From positions 1 through 51,936 of the forward strand of contig JBASGW010000029.1 of assembly GCA_049653745.1 (NCBI GenBank): a stretch of DNA of 51,936 nt, in the 5' to 3' direction. Shown here piece after piece: positions 35,570-44,970 of this stretch; position 1 is the first letter of the stretch; every line of letters starts with the position of its first letter. The notes under the pieces are model-generated. The model saw nothing but the letters and a program-made list of their open reading frames with translations. It did no database searches and was not told the DNA's origin. The position numbers and the translations under genes are program-made. Origin of the DNA: CANDYO01 sp049653745 (lineage in GTDB: Bacteria; Pseudomonadota; Alphaproteobacteria; Rickettsiales; CANDYO01).

Positions 35570-36004
35570 ATGCCTAGGGTAAGTTACAATATATCTTCAC
35601 TACATAAAGTAGAAAACTTATTTAACTTAGTAGCTGATGTTGAATCTTACCCTAATTTCCTTCCATGGTGCAGCGCTACAAGAATTATAAAACAAGAAGA
35701 AAAAGAACTAATAGCAGAACTATTAATCAGATATAAGTTCTTTTCAAGCTCTTATGTTTCAAAAATAATATTAACTCCTTCAAAAGAAATTATTGTAGAA
35801 TTAGTAGACGGGCCATTTAAACATCTTTACAATAAGTGGGAATTTACTGAACAAAATAATAAATCTCAAATAGAGTTTATCCTTGATTTTGAATTAAAAT
35901 CCCCAATTTTAGAAGGAGTTATAAAACAAAATATTAATTCTTATGCAAAAAAAATGTTAGATGCTTTTATAAAAAGAGCTGATGCTTTATTTATAACTAA
36001 ATAA
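35570..36004 (+). CDS. RatA/COQ10-type START-domain protein
   Basis: This 144-residue protein belongs to the polyketide cyclase/COQ10 family, called RatA in E. coli. It is a helix-grip fold that binds hydrophobic ligands such as ubiquinone. The signature VADVESYPNFLPWC at about residues 22-35, LTPSKEIIVELVDGPFKHL and the C-terminal amphipathic helix are conserved. It starts 12 nt after recA and is likely in the same transcript. In alphaproteobacteria a role in delivering or chaperoning ubiquinone is more plausible than the toxin role suggested for E. coli RatA. Confidence 0.88.
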   Translation: MPRVSYNISSLHKVENLFNLVADVESYPNFLPWCSATRIIKQEEKELIAELLIRYKFFSSSYVSKIILTPSKEIIVELVDGPFKHLYNKWEFTEQNNKSQIEFILDFELKSPILEGVIKQNINSYAKKMLDAFIKRADALFITK

Positions 36005-36017
36005 ATATATTAATGTA

Positions 36018-36045
36018 TTGACATTAACAAAGATTAATATATGGT
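36018..36045 (+). promoter_or_regulatory. Candidate sigma70 promoter
   Basis: TTGACA at 36018-36023 is a perfect -35 hexamer, followed after 16 nt by TATGGT (4 of 6) at 36040-36045. It would give a long leader (about 200 nt) for the unknown gene at 36252. The rest of that leader is AT-rich, with no gene or RNA structure recognised. Confidence 0.35.
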
Positions 36046-36251
36046 AACTAAAGTAATCAATTACTTATTTATATAAAATATAAAACAAAGCAGATCCAAC
36101 TTTAGACAAATAACTTAATATATTATACTAAAAGGTTTGAGTTTTAAATAGTGCCTTATTGTTTAAAAACTAATAATTACACTATATAATTGATAGAAAT
36201 TTATGCTTAAGTTAGTTAACAACTCATTTCAATATAAAGGCCCGTAATTAC

Positions 36252-37814
36252 ATGAGCTACAATAACGAAACAATAAACACAGATACTTATTATCTTAACT
36301 TTAGAGAGTTAAATAACACAAGAGTTAAAGAAGAACTCTTGCATGATAATGATGGGATAAGGCTTAGCATCTTATATAATCATGCCTTTAATGAAAGCTT
36401 ACCAAGAATTACAGCTGTAACCCTATCTTCTGAAGAAACTTGGAAAAACAAGAACTCTATAGTTAAAATAGAAACTAAAACTAACCCAGCAACTAACTCT
36501 AGTGTATTTGAACCTTTCGTAACAAGGTTAGAAAAAATAGGCTCCAATTATCAAATAAAAAAAATTATATCGCGCTTTGACCAAGAAACAGAGTCTGAAG
36601 AATTAACACTCACCACTATTAATTCACATCGCTTACATGCTTTTGCAACTTTAATTAATTTATATCAATCTCCAGAAGCAAAAACGCTTCTAATTAAAGC
36701 TTTAGAGAAAATAGTATCCTGGTCAATAGACGATAAATTTAACGATGCAAAACAAGAAGAAATTATTTACTTTGCTAATATAAAAGAACAACAAGAGGCA
36801 ATTGATAATATTTTAAGTATACAAGATATTTTTTACTCTTCATATAATTTTTATAATGATATGTGCCATAATAGCACTTACACATTATTAAGCCCGCAAG
36901 AACAAAAAATCTTATCCATATCTATCCCCTCTCCTAAAAAATTGCAAACAAGCCTTATACATATGAGAGAAGTATTAATACATCAAGAGATAGAAACCCT
37001 TCTAAAAGAAGCTGATGATATAAGTAATAATGATACTATAAAAAGCATTCCAGAAAATATTGAAAAATGTCGTCAATTTTTAAATGATAAATATCCAGAA
37101 GCTAAACCTGTATTAAATCAAACATTCAGCGTTATAAAAGAATCTTTCATAAACATAAATAATAAAAATCATTATTATAATGGAATAAAAGATAATGTTG
37201 GCTATGGAGCCAAAGTTACAAAAATTTTTACAGGAATAGCTGGAACCACCTTTGGTATGGCAAAATATGCCGAACAAATGAGCTCCCTTGGATACATAGG
37301 ACAATGGCTTCAGACCCTAGATGAAATAACTCCACCAGCAGTTAAATTTAGTATATATGTGGCAACTGCATTATCTTATCTTACAAGCTTTACCGTGCTT
37401 CATCTTCCTGATAAAAAAAGCGTTACTGTTGACGACAAAGCTCTTGAAGAATTTAGCTGTAGAGTAGTTTTATGTAATATTGAAAAATTTATTAATTTGG
37501 ATATTTCTGGACAAAAGGCATTAGCTAACTTTTATGGAAAATATTTATATAACACTCTATATCTGCATCATGATCAATATCAAAACGATGAATCGATTAC
37601 CGATTTATTGCTCTCAAATTTACATAATGAAACATATTTAAATGATCATTTAAATATGGGAAGAGATTTAAAAGCCTCATTAACATTTAAAGAATCTTCA
37701 AATAGCACTGATAACATAAATAATATCTGGGACTATATCCATCATTCCGAAAGCCAATGCTGTGGTGAAATAGCCTTTTATGATGATTTAACAGCCATTG
37801 CTTCAACAGTATAA
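36252..37814 (+). CDS. Unknown 520-residue protein
   Basis: I do not recognise this protein. It lacks a signal peptide. Most of it is polar and predicted helical. One hydrophobic stretch at about residues 370-385 (FSIYVATALSYLTSFTVL), with a Gly-rich lead at about 320-345, may be a membrane-inserting hairpin. The C-terminus ends with HHSESQCCGEIAFYDDLTAI. The next gene is 80 nt downstream on the same strand and is also unknown. The setting, downstream of the secretion block and next to ankyrin genes, fits a host-directed protein, but no motif proves secretion. Confidence 0.6.
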   Translation: MSYNNETINTDTYYLNFRELNNTRVKEELLHDNDGIRLSILYNHAFNESLPRITAVTLSSEETWKNKNSIVKIETKTNPATNSSVFEPFVTRLEKIGSNYQIKKIISRFDQETESEELTLTTINSHRLHAFATLINLYQSPEAKTLLIKALEKIVSWSIDDKFNDAKQEEIIYFANIKEQQEAIDNILSIQDIFYSSYNFYNDMCHNSTYTLLSPQEQKILSISIPSPKKLQTSLIHMREVLIHQEIETLLKEADDISNNDTIKSIPENIEKCRQFLNDKYPEAKPVLNQTFSVIKESFININNKNHYYNGIKDNVGYGAKVTKIFTGIAGTTFGMAKYAEQMSSLGYIGQWLQTLDEITPPAVKFSIYVATALSYLTSFTVLHLPDKKSVTVDDKALEEFSCRVVLCNIEKFINLDISGQKALANFYGKYLYNTLYLHHDQYQNDESITDLLLSNLHNETYLNDHLNMGRDLKASLTFKESSNSTDNINNIWDYIHHSESQCCGEIAFYDDLTAIASTV

Positions 37815-37894
37815 ATTTTTCCTTTTATTAACTAAATATTCATTTTTAGAATATATACTAATCATTTATAAAGTAATAAACATGGTTAGTATAA

Positions 37895-39304
37895 ATGATC
37901 ACAACATCCACATCCCATCAAACGGAAGAAAGATTTGCCGAGGCTTATCTTCATAGCACAATAAGAGAGCAAACTAGATCTTTCTTAAGGTTGGTACTTA
38001 ATTATAAATTTAATATTGCGCTACTTAAGGAAAAATTACAGCAATTAATTTTGTCTAAAAGTTGTAAAATAAATAAAGAGGCAATCAAACTTGCTCTAAA
38101 TCATATTGATAATAAAAAAGATCAATTTGAACTTCCAGTTAGAGAAGCAATCAATGAAATTCTTATGAAAGAGAATGTATTTTCAAGCACCTCTAATAAT
38201 TCACATTCTCATCAGGCATCTCCAATTTCACTAATTTTTAATAGCCAATCTTTCTCTGAAGGGGAAGAAATTTGCCATTATATTGCTAATAGCATTTCTA
38301 ATCTTATGTTGGGAAAAAACTCTCTAAAACTTCGTTTACATAAAGGAGAAAATAATAATATAAAATTAATCCCTCTTTTAAGCGATAATTATCATCTTGT
38401 TGAAAATAGCCAAGAATTGTCAGTAAAAGAGGCTAAGGGCTTTGCTTCTCTATTTGCAACTTTAATCCTAATTGCTGATACTAATATTGAACAAACTAAT
38501 TGCTGTTTAAGGCAAGCTAATAATAATATTTTTTATTGGACCAGAATAACTGGAAATCCTTTATTCTACAAATCCTTACCCGAAGTAACTATTATCTACA
38601 AAAATATAAGAAAATTATTTCCTCAAGCCGATTCTTCAGGGCTAAATTTTATTTGTGAATTAAATCAATTTATTAATAATATTGATGAGAAAAAAATTAG
38701 AAAAGCTATAAGCGCTGCTTTCAATGATATTTCTGAAACTTTTGGCTCTAGTTTTATTGAGCGCGACGGCGTTAGTAAGGCTTTGACTTCCAGACTCAAT
38801 ATTTCTAAAGATGAAACTTTGAATATGCATTCAATTGAAGAGCATATCATTAGTAATATCAAAAAACTATGCAAACAACTAAATAAGATGTTAGAAGAAG
38901 ATTTCACAAATATTTTAAAGCAAAATAAAAATCCCAATGAAACAAGATCTATTCTTTATAAGAAATTACTTGATACATTAGACAAAGTTAATCAAGCGCC
39001 CACAAACCTAAATTTATTTATGAAAGATGCTATTAATAATGACGATTTTAAAGCCGTACAGTATTTATACGAACTAAATAGACAAAATTGTAATGAAGAT
39101 ATTAAAATTAATGGATCATCTCCTTTAGAATTTGCTCTAGATCAGGAAAAGAATCAACTAGCTCTTAACATGCTCAAAGAAGGATTTAGTCTAAATAGTA
39201 ATGATTCTAATAAATCGGAGAAAGATCAAAAAAACAGAGAAATTGCACTTAAAAATATTTTAGAACGCAATATAGGACAACCTAAATTAAGAAAAACAGT
39301 ATGA
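37895..39304 (+). CDS. Unknown protein with weak ankyrin-like C-terminus
   Basis: This 469-residue protein is largely unrecognised and helical. Toward the end, about residues 378-430, the sequence MKDAINNDDFKAVQYLYELN and SPLEFALDQEKNQLALNMLK has the spacing of one to two degenerate ankyrin repeats. The tail is basic (NIGQPKLRKTV). There is no signal peptide or clear membrane helix. ATG 37895 is used; another ATG at 37882 is out of frame. A cytoplasmic or secreted scaffold is conceivable, since ankyrin proteins are frequent type IV effectors in Rickettsiales. Confidence 0.6.
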   Translation: MITTSTSHQTEERFAEAYLHSTIREQTRSFLRLVLNYKFNIALLKEKLQQLILSKSCKINKEAIKLALNHIDNKKDQFELPVREAINEILMKENVFSSTSNNSHSHQASPISLIFNSQSFSEGEEICHYIANSISNLMLGKNSLKLRLHKGENNNIKLIPLLSDNYHLVENSQELSVKEAKGFASLFATLILIADTNIEQTNCCLRQANNNIFYWTRITGNPLFYKSLPEVTIIYKNIRKLFPQADSSGLNFICELNQFINNIDEKKIRKAISAAFNDISETFGSSFIERDGVSKALTSRLNISKDETLNMHSIEEHIISNIKKLCKQLNKMLEEDFTNILKQNKNPNETRSILYKKLLDTLDKVNQAPTNLNLFMKDAINNDDFKAVQYLYELNRQNCNEDIKINGSSPLEFALDQEKNQLALNMLKEGFSLNSNDSNKSEKDQKNREIALKNILERNIGQPKLRKTV

Positions 39305-39345
39305 TTACTAACTTGAGTAAATAATCAATATAGCACAAGCTATTT

Positions 39346-39999
39346 TTAAATTTTTATAACTGGGACTAGATTCAGATTTAAGTTCAAATTAACCAAAGCA
39401 ATTATATGCTGATGAATTTGAAACTCTTCAGCATTAGCATCTATAATTATGCATCTCCCCTTTGCCATTGAGGCAATTTCTAGAAAGCCTTGGCGAACTC
39501 TATTATGAAAATCAAGATCAAGCCTCTCATAATTATCGCTCTCTCCTCTGTTTTTAGCTCTCTCTAACCCTTGTTTAGGATCAATATCTAAAATAAAAGT
39601 TAAATCTGGAGCCAATCCTTCCATAAACATATTATGAAGCAATGCGGGCAATTTTCTTCCAAGCTTATGTCCATATCCTTGATATGCCATAGTTGAATCT
39701 ACAAATCTATCACAAACCACCATTTTATTATCTTTTAAAGCAGGAATAATTTTTATTTTAGCATGCTCATATCTACTGGCATTATGTAATAATAATTGAG
39801 TTACCGGATAAAAATTAGTATCTTGATGAAGTAGCAAATCCCTAATAAATTCTGCCGAACCCACTCCTCCTGGCTCTCTAGTTAAGATTGAATCAATTTT
39901 TTGATTTAAGAAAGCTTGATTCAATAATTTGGCTTGAGTTGATTTACCAGAGCCCTCACCACCTTCAAAAGTAAAAAACTTTGCTGATTTATTATTCAT
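39346..39999 (-). CDS. tmk: Thymidylate kinase
   Basis: Tmk phosphorylates dTMP to dTDP for DNA synthesis. The 217-residue enzyme has P-loop FEGGEGSGKSTQ at about residues 10-21, the TREPGG loop, the DRF motif in VVCDRFVDSTMAYQG, and a short LID region around RAKNRGESDNYE. Its N-terminus overlaps the end of the phasin-like gene by 8 nt. The extreme C-terminus NLNLNLNLVP is a small repeat not expected in orthologs, possibly from slippage near the stop codon; the catalytic core is unaffected. Confidence 0.95.
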   Translation of the reverse strand: MNNKSAKFFTFEGGEGSGKSTQAKLLNQAFLNQKIDSILTREPGGVGSAEFIRDLLLHQDTNFYPVTQLLLHNASRYEHAKIKIIPALKDNKMVVCDRFVDSTMAYQGYGHKLGRKLPALLHNMFMEGLAPDLTFILDIDPKQGLERAKNRGESDNYERLDLDFHNRVRQGFLEIASMAKGRCIIIDANAEEFQIHQHIIALVNLNLNLNLVPVIKI

Positions 40000-40372
40000 T
40001 AAATTTGTTCATTTTATCTTTAATTTCAGCAAAATTCTTACTAGCTTTTTTAGCAATTTCACTATTAGCTTTAGTAATTTCTGAACAAGCCTTGCTTGCG
40101 ATGGAGCTAGAACTTTCTACAAGATGATCTACATTGCTTTTAACAAATTTTTCTCCCCAATTTATTATCTCATCAAAATTAGTACAGCTTAAAAAAGACT
40201 TTCCTAATGATAAATTATGAGCACAAATATCTGTTACTTTTTTTATTAATTCAGAATTGGCACTATGAGCAGTGGATACAATATTCTTGCCATATTCCAT
40301 AGCATGATTTACATGATCTTTAACATAGTCAACATAATGATTATGATCATTATTATTATTTTCATTTACCAT
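39992..40372 (-). CDS. Phasin-like small helical protein
   Basis: This protein of about 126 residues is mostly amphipathic helix, with the sense of the phasin (Phasin_2) family: VKDHVNHAMEYGKNIVSTAH, NFDEIINWGEKFVKSNVDHL and a C-terminal Lys/Ala/Glu helix. Phasins coat polyhydroxyalkanoate granules, but many alphaproteobacteria keep them without obvious polymer genes. A GGAGG sequence 7 nt upstream picks ATG 40370-40372 over the longer frame to 40411. It overlaps tmk by 8 nt and follows fdxA on the same strand. Confidence 0.7.
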   Translation of the reverse strand: MVNENNNNDHNHYVDYVKDHVNHAMEYGKNIVSTAHSANSELIKKVTDICAHNLSLGKSFLSCTNFDEIINWGEKFVKSNVDHLVESSSSIASKACSEITKANSEIAKKASKNFAEIKDKMNKFNE

Positions 40373-40408
40373 TTGAATCTCCTCCATAAGCTTTAAAATA
40401 GTTAAAAT

Positions 40409-40435
40409 CAATTATATTTGCTTAACTTATAATTG
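40409..40435 (-). terminator. Hairpin between fdxA and the phasin-like gene
   Basis: A perfect 8-bp stem (CAATTATA / TATAATTG) with an 11-nt loop lies 10 nt past the fdxA stop, on the minus strand followed by GATTTTAACTATTTT. It could end or attenuate the fdxA transcript before the phasin-tmk pair. Confidence 0.38.
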
Positions 40436-40444
40436 CAATAAAAA

Positions 40445-40777
40445 TTACTGCCCCTCTCCAGGATTAGAGCTGAATAAATCTTGTTTATTAGATTTATCTT
40501 TATATTCATCCGCCTCAGGCAATTGCGCCTTTTTAGCAGTGATGTTTGGCCATTTTGTTACAAATTCACGACTTTTTTCCAACCAATAGATATTGTCTTC
40601 TGACTCAGGCTTGATTGCCTCAACTGGGCATTCAGGTTCACACACCCCACAATCAATGCATTCATCCGGATTAATCATCAACATATTTTCTCCCTCATAA
40701 AAACAATCTACAGGGCAAACTTCAACACAATCGGTATATTTACATTTTATACAACTCTCAGTAACTACATAGGCCAT
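40445..40777 (-). CDS. fdxA: 7Fe ferredoxin FdxA
   Basis: This 110-residue ferredoxin carries one [3Fe-4S] and one [4Fe-4S] cluster, an electron carrier common in alphaproteobacteria. Cys9, Cys17 and Cys50 match the 3Fe site. Cys21, Cys40, Cys43 and Cys46 match the 4Fe site (ECIDCGVCEPECP). The extra Cys12 and Cys25 are also typical of FdxA. A C-terminal extension (SREFVTKWPNIT onward) is normal for the family. AGGA lies upstream of the ATG. A TTGACT hexamer on the minus strand around 40840 is a possible -35 box. Confidence 0.95.
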   Translation of the reverse strand: MAYVVTESCIKCKYTDCVEVCPVDCFYEGENMLMINPDECIDCGVCEPECPVEAIKPESEDNIYWLEKSREFVTKWPNITAKKAQLPEADEYKDKSNKQDLFSSNPGEGQ

Positions 40778-40869
40778 AACTTTTACTTATCCTTAAATTA
40801 TATTTATTCTCAATACTAACATAAAACTATAATTTGAGTCAAGAAATAGCCTAAATCCAATATATTTAG

Positions 40870-40898
40870 TTGCAATCAAAATAAGCTAAATGCATAAT
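40870..40898 (+). promoter_or_regulatory. Sigma70-type promoter for the split ankyrin gene
   Basis: TTGCAA at 40870-40875 and CATAAT at 40893-40898 are separated by exactly 17 nt and lie 39 nt before the ATG at 40938. The region is shared with the divergent fdxA gene. Confidence 0.5.
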
Positions 40899-40937
40899 AG
40901 TTAAACTCGTAATAAATTTTTATATTTGCAGTTGTTT

Positions 40938-41996
40938 ATGAAAACTAATATGTATTTACATGATTTATACCATAATGGAGACATTAATGGACTTGGTTTA
41001 TACGAAGCTCTTAATAGTGAAGAAAATCAAAAATTTATTAATCAGCCTGATAAAACTAGTAAATTAACACTCTTACAGAAAGCTTGTTTTCATGGACAAA
41101 CTCAACTTGTAGAATATCTTCTTACTAAAGAAATAAATCCCCTTGAAATAAATGAAAAGTTAGATTGTTTTGACTTATTGTCTTACAGCCCCAGTAAAAA
41201 CTCTGGTGATATTTTTAAACTAATATTAAAAAAATATAACACTGCTTTTGAAAACTTAGGAATTGATCGAAAGGTTAAAATCATTAAACAAGCTTTAGAA
41301 AGTAACAATGCTGAATTAATTGAAACTATATTAGAAAATACTCACAGCCATGAAGATATTATAAAAGAAACTATCACCTCTTCACTTGATAATTTAAAAG
41401 ATCAATTTGCTAGACTAGAGGACTTAGATAAAGAAATCTCTAAATTTAATATTGTTATATATAATCTAGAAAATATTTCACAAGAAACAAAAAATATTAA
41501 TGATAGCATAGCTAATTCTATAAAAATTCTTTCAACTAAAAAGAATAAAATTCCAAAAGACCAAGAGCAAATTAACCGCCTTGAAAGAAATCTAGAAACA
41601 CTAAAGGCACAGCAAAAACAAATCACAGATTCTGCATCAAATAAAAATATAGATGAAGAACTCTTAAAACTAAAGAAACAACTAACCCTTTGCCTTTCTA
41701 CTAGAGACAAAATTATTCAAGAACAAAGTAGAAAAAATGAACTGCAAAAAATAAAACTAATACCTAAAGGCTTTTTAGAAAGAGACATATCTAATTTAAA
41801 AAATGCTATTTTAAAAGGAAATTTATCTAAAGTTGAGTTTTTATTAGAATCTGGAATTTCTTCATATAATACTCCAATCAATGGTCAATCAATCCTAACT
41901 CTTGCTTTAGAAAAAATTAAGCAACTAGAAGAAAAATTACTATCTGAAAAAGATGAAAGAAAGAAAGAAAGAAAGAAAATTATCAAGATACCATAA
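40938..41996 (+). CDS. Ankyrin protein, N-terminal half (ends at GAAA repeat)
   Basis: This frame encodes 352 residues. The N-terminal part has ankyrin-repeat spacing (LTLLQKACFHGQTQLVEYLL). Residues about 150-275 form a Lys/Glu/Gln-rich coiled coil, and a second ankyrin segment follows (ISNLKNAILKGNLSKVEFLLESG then GQSILTLALEKIKQLEEKLL). The frame then enters a (GAAA)6 tract and stops after KKIIKIP at 41994-41996. In the -1 frame the protein continues at once as ENYQDTINGIYSSLHLLLD into the gene annotated at 41979-44947. The two are therefore one gene split by the repeat. ATG 40938 is preferred to a TTG at 40926. No strong ribosome-binding site was seen. Confidence 0.8.
   Translation: MKTNMYLHDLYHNGDINGLGLYEALNSEENQKFINQPDKTSKLTLLQKACFHGQTQLVEYLLTKEINPLEINEKLDCFDLLSYSPSKNSGDIFKLILKKYNTAFENLGIDRKVKIIKQALESNNAELIETILENTHSHEDIIKETITSSLDNLKDQFARLEDLDKEISKFNIVIYNLENISQETKNINDSIANSIKILSTKKNKIPKDQEQINRLERNLETLKAQQKQITDSASNKNIDEELLKLKKQLTLCLSTRDKIIQEQSRKNELQKIKLIPKGFLERDISNLKNAILKGNLSKVEFLLESGISSYNTPINGQSILTLALEKIKQLEEKLLSEKDERKKERKKIIKIP
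41955..41978 (+). repeat. (GAAA)6 tetranucleotide repeat inside a coding region
   Basis: Six perfect GAAA units lie inside the ankyrin reading frame, 16 nt before its premature stop. Because the unit is 4 nt, each gain or loss shifts the frame. With 7 or 4 units the two halves join in one frame; with the 6 units present here they do not. This is the classic layout of a slipped-strand contingency locus. Confidence 0.9.
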
Positions 41997-44947
41997 ACGG
42001 CATTTATAGCTCCTTGCATCTACTTTTAGATAAACCCAATTTCAATCTTAGCGCTGTTTTAAACGAACAAAAACCTCAGCCATTTATTGCTGTTTCAAAC
42101 GAACAAAAACCTCAGCCATTTATTAATGAAGTTTATGCCAATTTTAAAGAGTCTCCTAAAGAATTTAGATATCAAAAACAAAAGCTATTTGAAAAGTTAT
42201 ATAATCATAAAGACACACAGGATTATCTAATAGCTACAGATTCTAAAACTGGCAAAACAAATGGACTTGCACTGCTAAAAGACACTGCCAGATATAATGA
42301 TTCTCATTTTTATTTTAAAACGCAAGATACAATTATAAATTTACCAGATGGTATAGATCAGCAAGAAATATTATTCAATGCAGCTCAATCTGGATCAAAA
42401 AAGATTTTTGATCCAGTTTTTGATATTGATCTTCTCAAAAATAATTCAACTTCAAATAATAAAACTCAAGCTAACTTACTTATGGCCGCCTGCAAAGGAG
42501 GAAACTATGAAATTGTTAATAAAATACTTTCAGAAAAAAATTCTCTCAATATTTCAATCAACGCCGTGGATAACTATGGTAACACAGTTTTACATTATCT
42601 TGCAAATTCTTCTTCTCATGACAATATTAGTATCATTCAAGGTTTAATAAAAGAAGGATCAAATATTGAAGTAACCAACAAGCTTGGTCATACAGCTTTA
42701 ATATCAGCTGTACTAACTGGAAACACAGCTCTAATAAAAGAATTGTTACAAAAAGGGGCTAATGTCAATGCGGTGGATAAATCAGGAAATAATCCATTAA
42801 TTTATGCTGTTTCTTCGAATAATAGAGAAGCGATTGAAGCAATTCTTTCTGCAAGCAATCTTAATGTTACTCATAAAAATAACCGTGGCATCTCTGCTTA
42901 TAGCATTTCTATTAGTAGAGATATAACTATCCAAGCAACAAAAAACGATCCTTCCTTATCACCAAATGAATACCCGGAATTAAGTAGCGCTTTATTAAAG
43001 CGTGGTGCAGATCCTTACCGAGTGTCTCAAAGCACCATTTTAGACGTAGCCTTCACTACCACATTAGCAGTGAGCGCAGTTAAAGCTAGTAATATTCTTG
43101 CAGATGTAGTTAAAAACACTCCATTTAGCGCCGCAGGAGGAATATTAAAAACTTTAACATTTTTTGGAGCTTCAGCAGCAGTTCAACAAACAGCTAAAAG
43201 TTCTATAAGAGGCTTCTTAGATGGCTTAACAACAAAAGACTCAACTAAACTAAGCCTTAAAGACGAAATCATGATTGGCTCAATTCATAAAGGTTTTTTC
43301 ATAAGAAGTGGCGAATCACTACGTCAAGATATGTTAAATCATTCTAATTTTAAAGATGTTAAAGATGGAATATACACAATAGAAGCTCTAAAAGATAGAA
43401 TTAAAGACTTTAATAATGAAATAGGAAACAAAACAAAGATAGAAATTGATAAATTTCATGACTGGGCTTTAAAGGCTCAACAAGCTCTTCAAGATAAATT
43501 TGTTACTGCCACAAGAAGAATTGAAGATAGATCCTTAAGCACAAAAATATTAGACTATATTGTTCCTTTTAGAGAAAAAAGACTACAAGCTTCGCGCATA
43601 GATATACTAGAAGCCTCAAAATTAATTATAAAGCATGCTGGTGGAAAAACCGAAAATGATAATAAGACTTTTGAGGAAATTTGTCCCGACCTGGTTTTAC
43701 AAATAAAACCTCCTCATAATCAAGATCTTCTAAGAAATATTATTGATGGCAATGGTAAAGACATAGAATCTCTAATTCAAGATGTTATTGAAAAAAAAAT
43801 CTTAGTATCTCCTGAAACTTATCTTGCTTTTAGTCAATTTGATCAAATGCATAAACGCATTTGTCAAAATGATGATACTATTGATAACTTTAAGAATGAA
43901 GTTCCACAAAACTCTAGTTTTAGCATAGCTGTTATTAATAGCCTTGCAAAAGAAGATTTATCCAAATTAAAAAATAACGTAGATAATATAATTAAGAACC
44001 GTACTAATCCAATTATTCCTAAAAAAACATGGTACGAACAATCTTTAGAACTTGCTCAAACAGTTACAGATAATGCTAAAACTATTATTGACAAGGCTCT
44101 AACGCCAACAGCTAAAGACGCCCTATCAGTTACTGGATCCACCGTTTTTACAGCTGGAGTTATGTTTACAGCCACTGAAGACCCTGCAACTCTACAAAAA
44201 TATACTTTATACAGCACTTGGATGCAACCTTATGTTAGTGGAGCTCTAAATGCAACTATTGGAGCAATAGGTAGCACACTTTACAATACTCCTTCCGCTA
44301 TATCTAGTGGCCTAAACAATGCCTACACATTAACATCATCTGCCACAGGTAATATTAGCGCTACTTGTAAAATAGTTGGAGATGCTATTGTTGCCAATCC
44401 TGTAACAGCCTTGGCAGTTGGAGCAGCTGGTTTAGTAGCTGTAGCAGGATATTATATGTCTCAGGATTATAATACCCAATCTTCACAATCCACTACCACA
44501 CTAATGGCTAAAATAGGGCCCACTTCAATAATAGATTTACCAACAGCAAGTCAGGTTAACGCTATAAACACTAAAAATAAAAATATCACTAGAAATGTAT
44601 TTTCTACATTATGGTCATCTCACTCTCCTTCTTCTTCAGAAAAAGAGTCAGCCACGGCTAAAGAACCAAGTGAGAGATCTGTACGAAATTGGGAAAAACT
44701 AACCAGCAGACTTAGCGAGAAAACCTCAAATACTCCTAAAAGCAGAACCACTTCAGAAGATAGTGCTAGAGCCTTCTCAGTTGAAAATTTAACAACTAGA
44801 GATACTTTTTCTATTCAAGACGCTGGAGAAGTGATGAAAACATTAGGAGTTAAAGAAGATTCTAGAACCAGAAGCTCATCAAATGCTTCCACAGCATCCA
44901 CAGCCTCTATGAGCACAACTAGAAGCTCTTCAAGACACAAAGACTAG
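41979..44947 (+). CDS. Ankyrin protein, C-terminal half (out of frame)
   Basis: This frame is open from just within the GAAA tract to a TAG at 44945-44947. The first independent start would be a TTG at 42014, which has no good ribosome-binding site. It encodes about 980 residues. Four to five ankyrin repeats span roughly the first third (LLMAACKGGNYEIVNKIL, GNTVLHYLANSSSHDNISII, GHTALISAVLTGNTALIKEL, GNNPLIYAVSSNNREAIEAI). A hydrophobic segment lies near AVSAVKASNILADVV, and long helical regions follow. Near residue 800 is a Gly/Ala-rich helix, LAVGAAGLVAVAGYYM. The C-terminus is Ser/Thr/Arg-rich (TTRSSSRHKD), a type IV effector-like tail. It is probably expressed only when the upstream repeat is in the ON length. 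Confidence 0.75.
42061..42124 (+). repeat. 36-bp tandem repeat (1.8 copies) in the ankyrin gene
   Basis: AAACGAACAAAAACCTCAGC recurs exactly at 42061 and 42097, giving the peptide NEQKPQPFI twice. The unit is 36 bp, so it keeps the frame. It lies 83 nt after the GAAA tract. Confidence 0.85.
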
Positions 44948-44970
44948 TTTATAAAGAGTGAAATAGTATT

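Noticed and set aside
41955..41996. Programmed -1 frameshift as the preferred explanation for the split ankyrin gene
   Set aside because: The -1 direction is right, but no classic X XXY YYZ slippery heptamer with a downstream structure was seen. The perfect six-unit repeat is a simpler explanation.
42014..42016. TTG 42014 as an independent start for the second ankyrin half
   Set aside because: There is no ribosome-binding site. The frame and ankyrin-like sequence continue upstream into the GAAA tract, pointing to a split gene rather than two genes.
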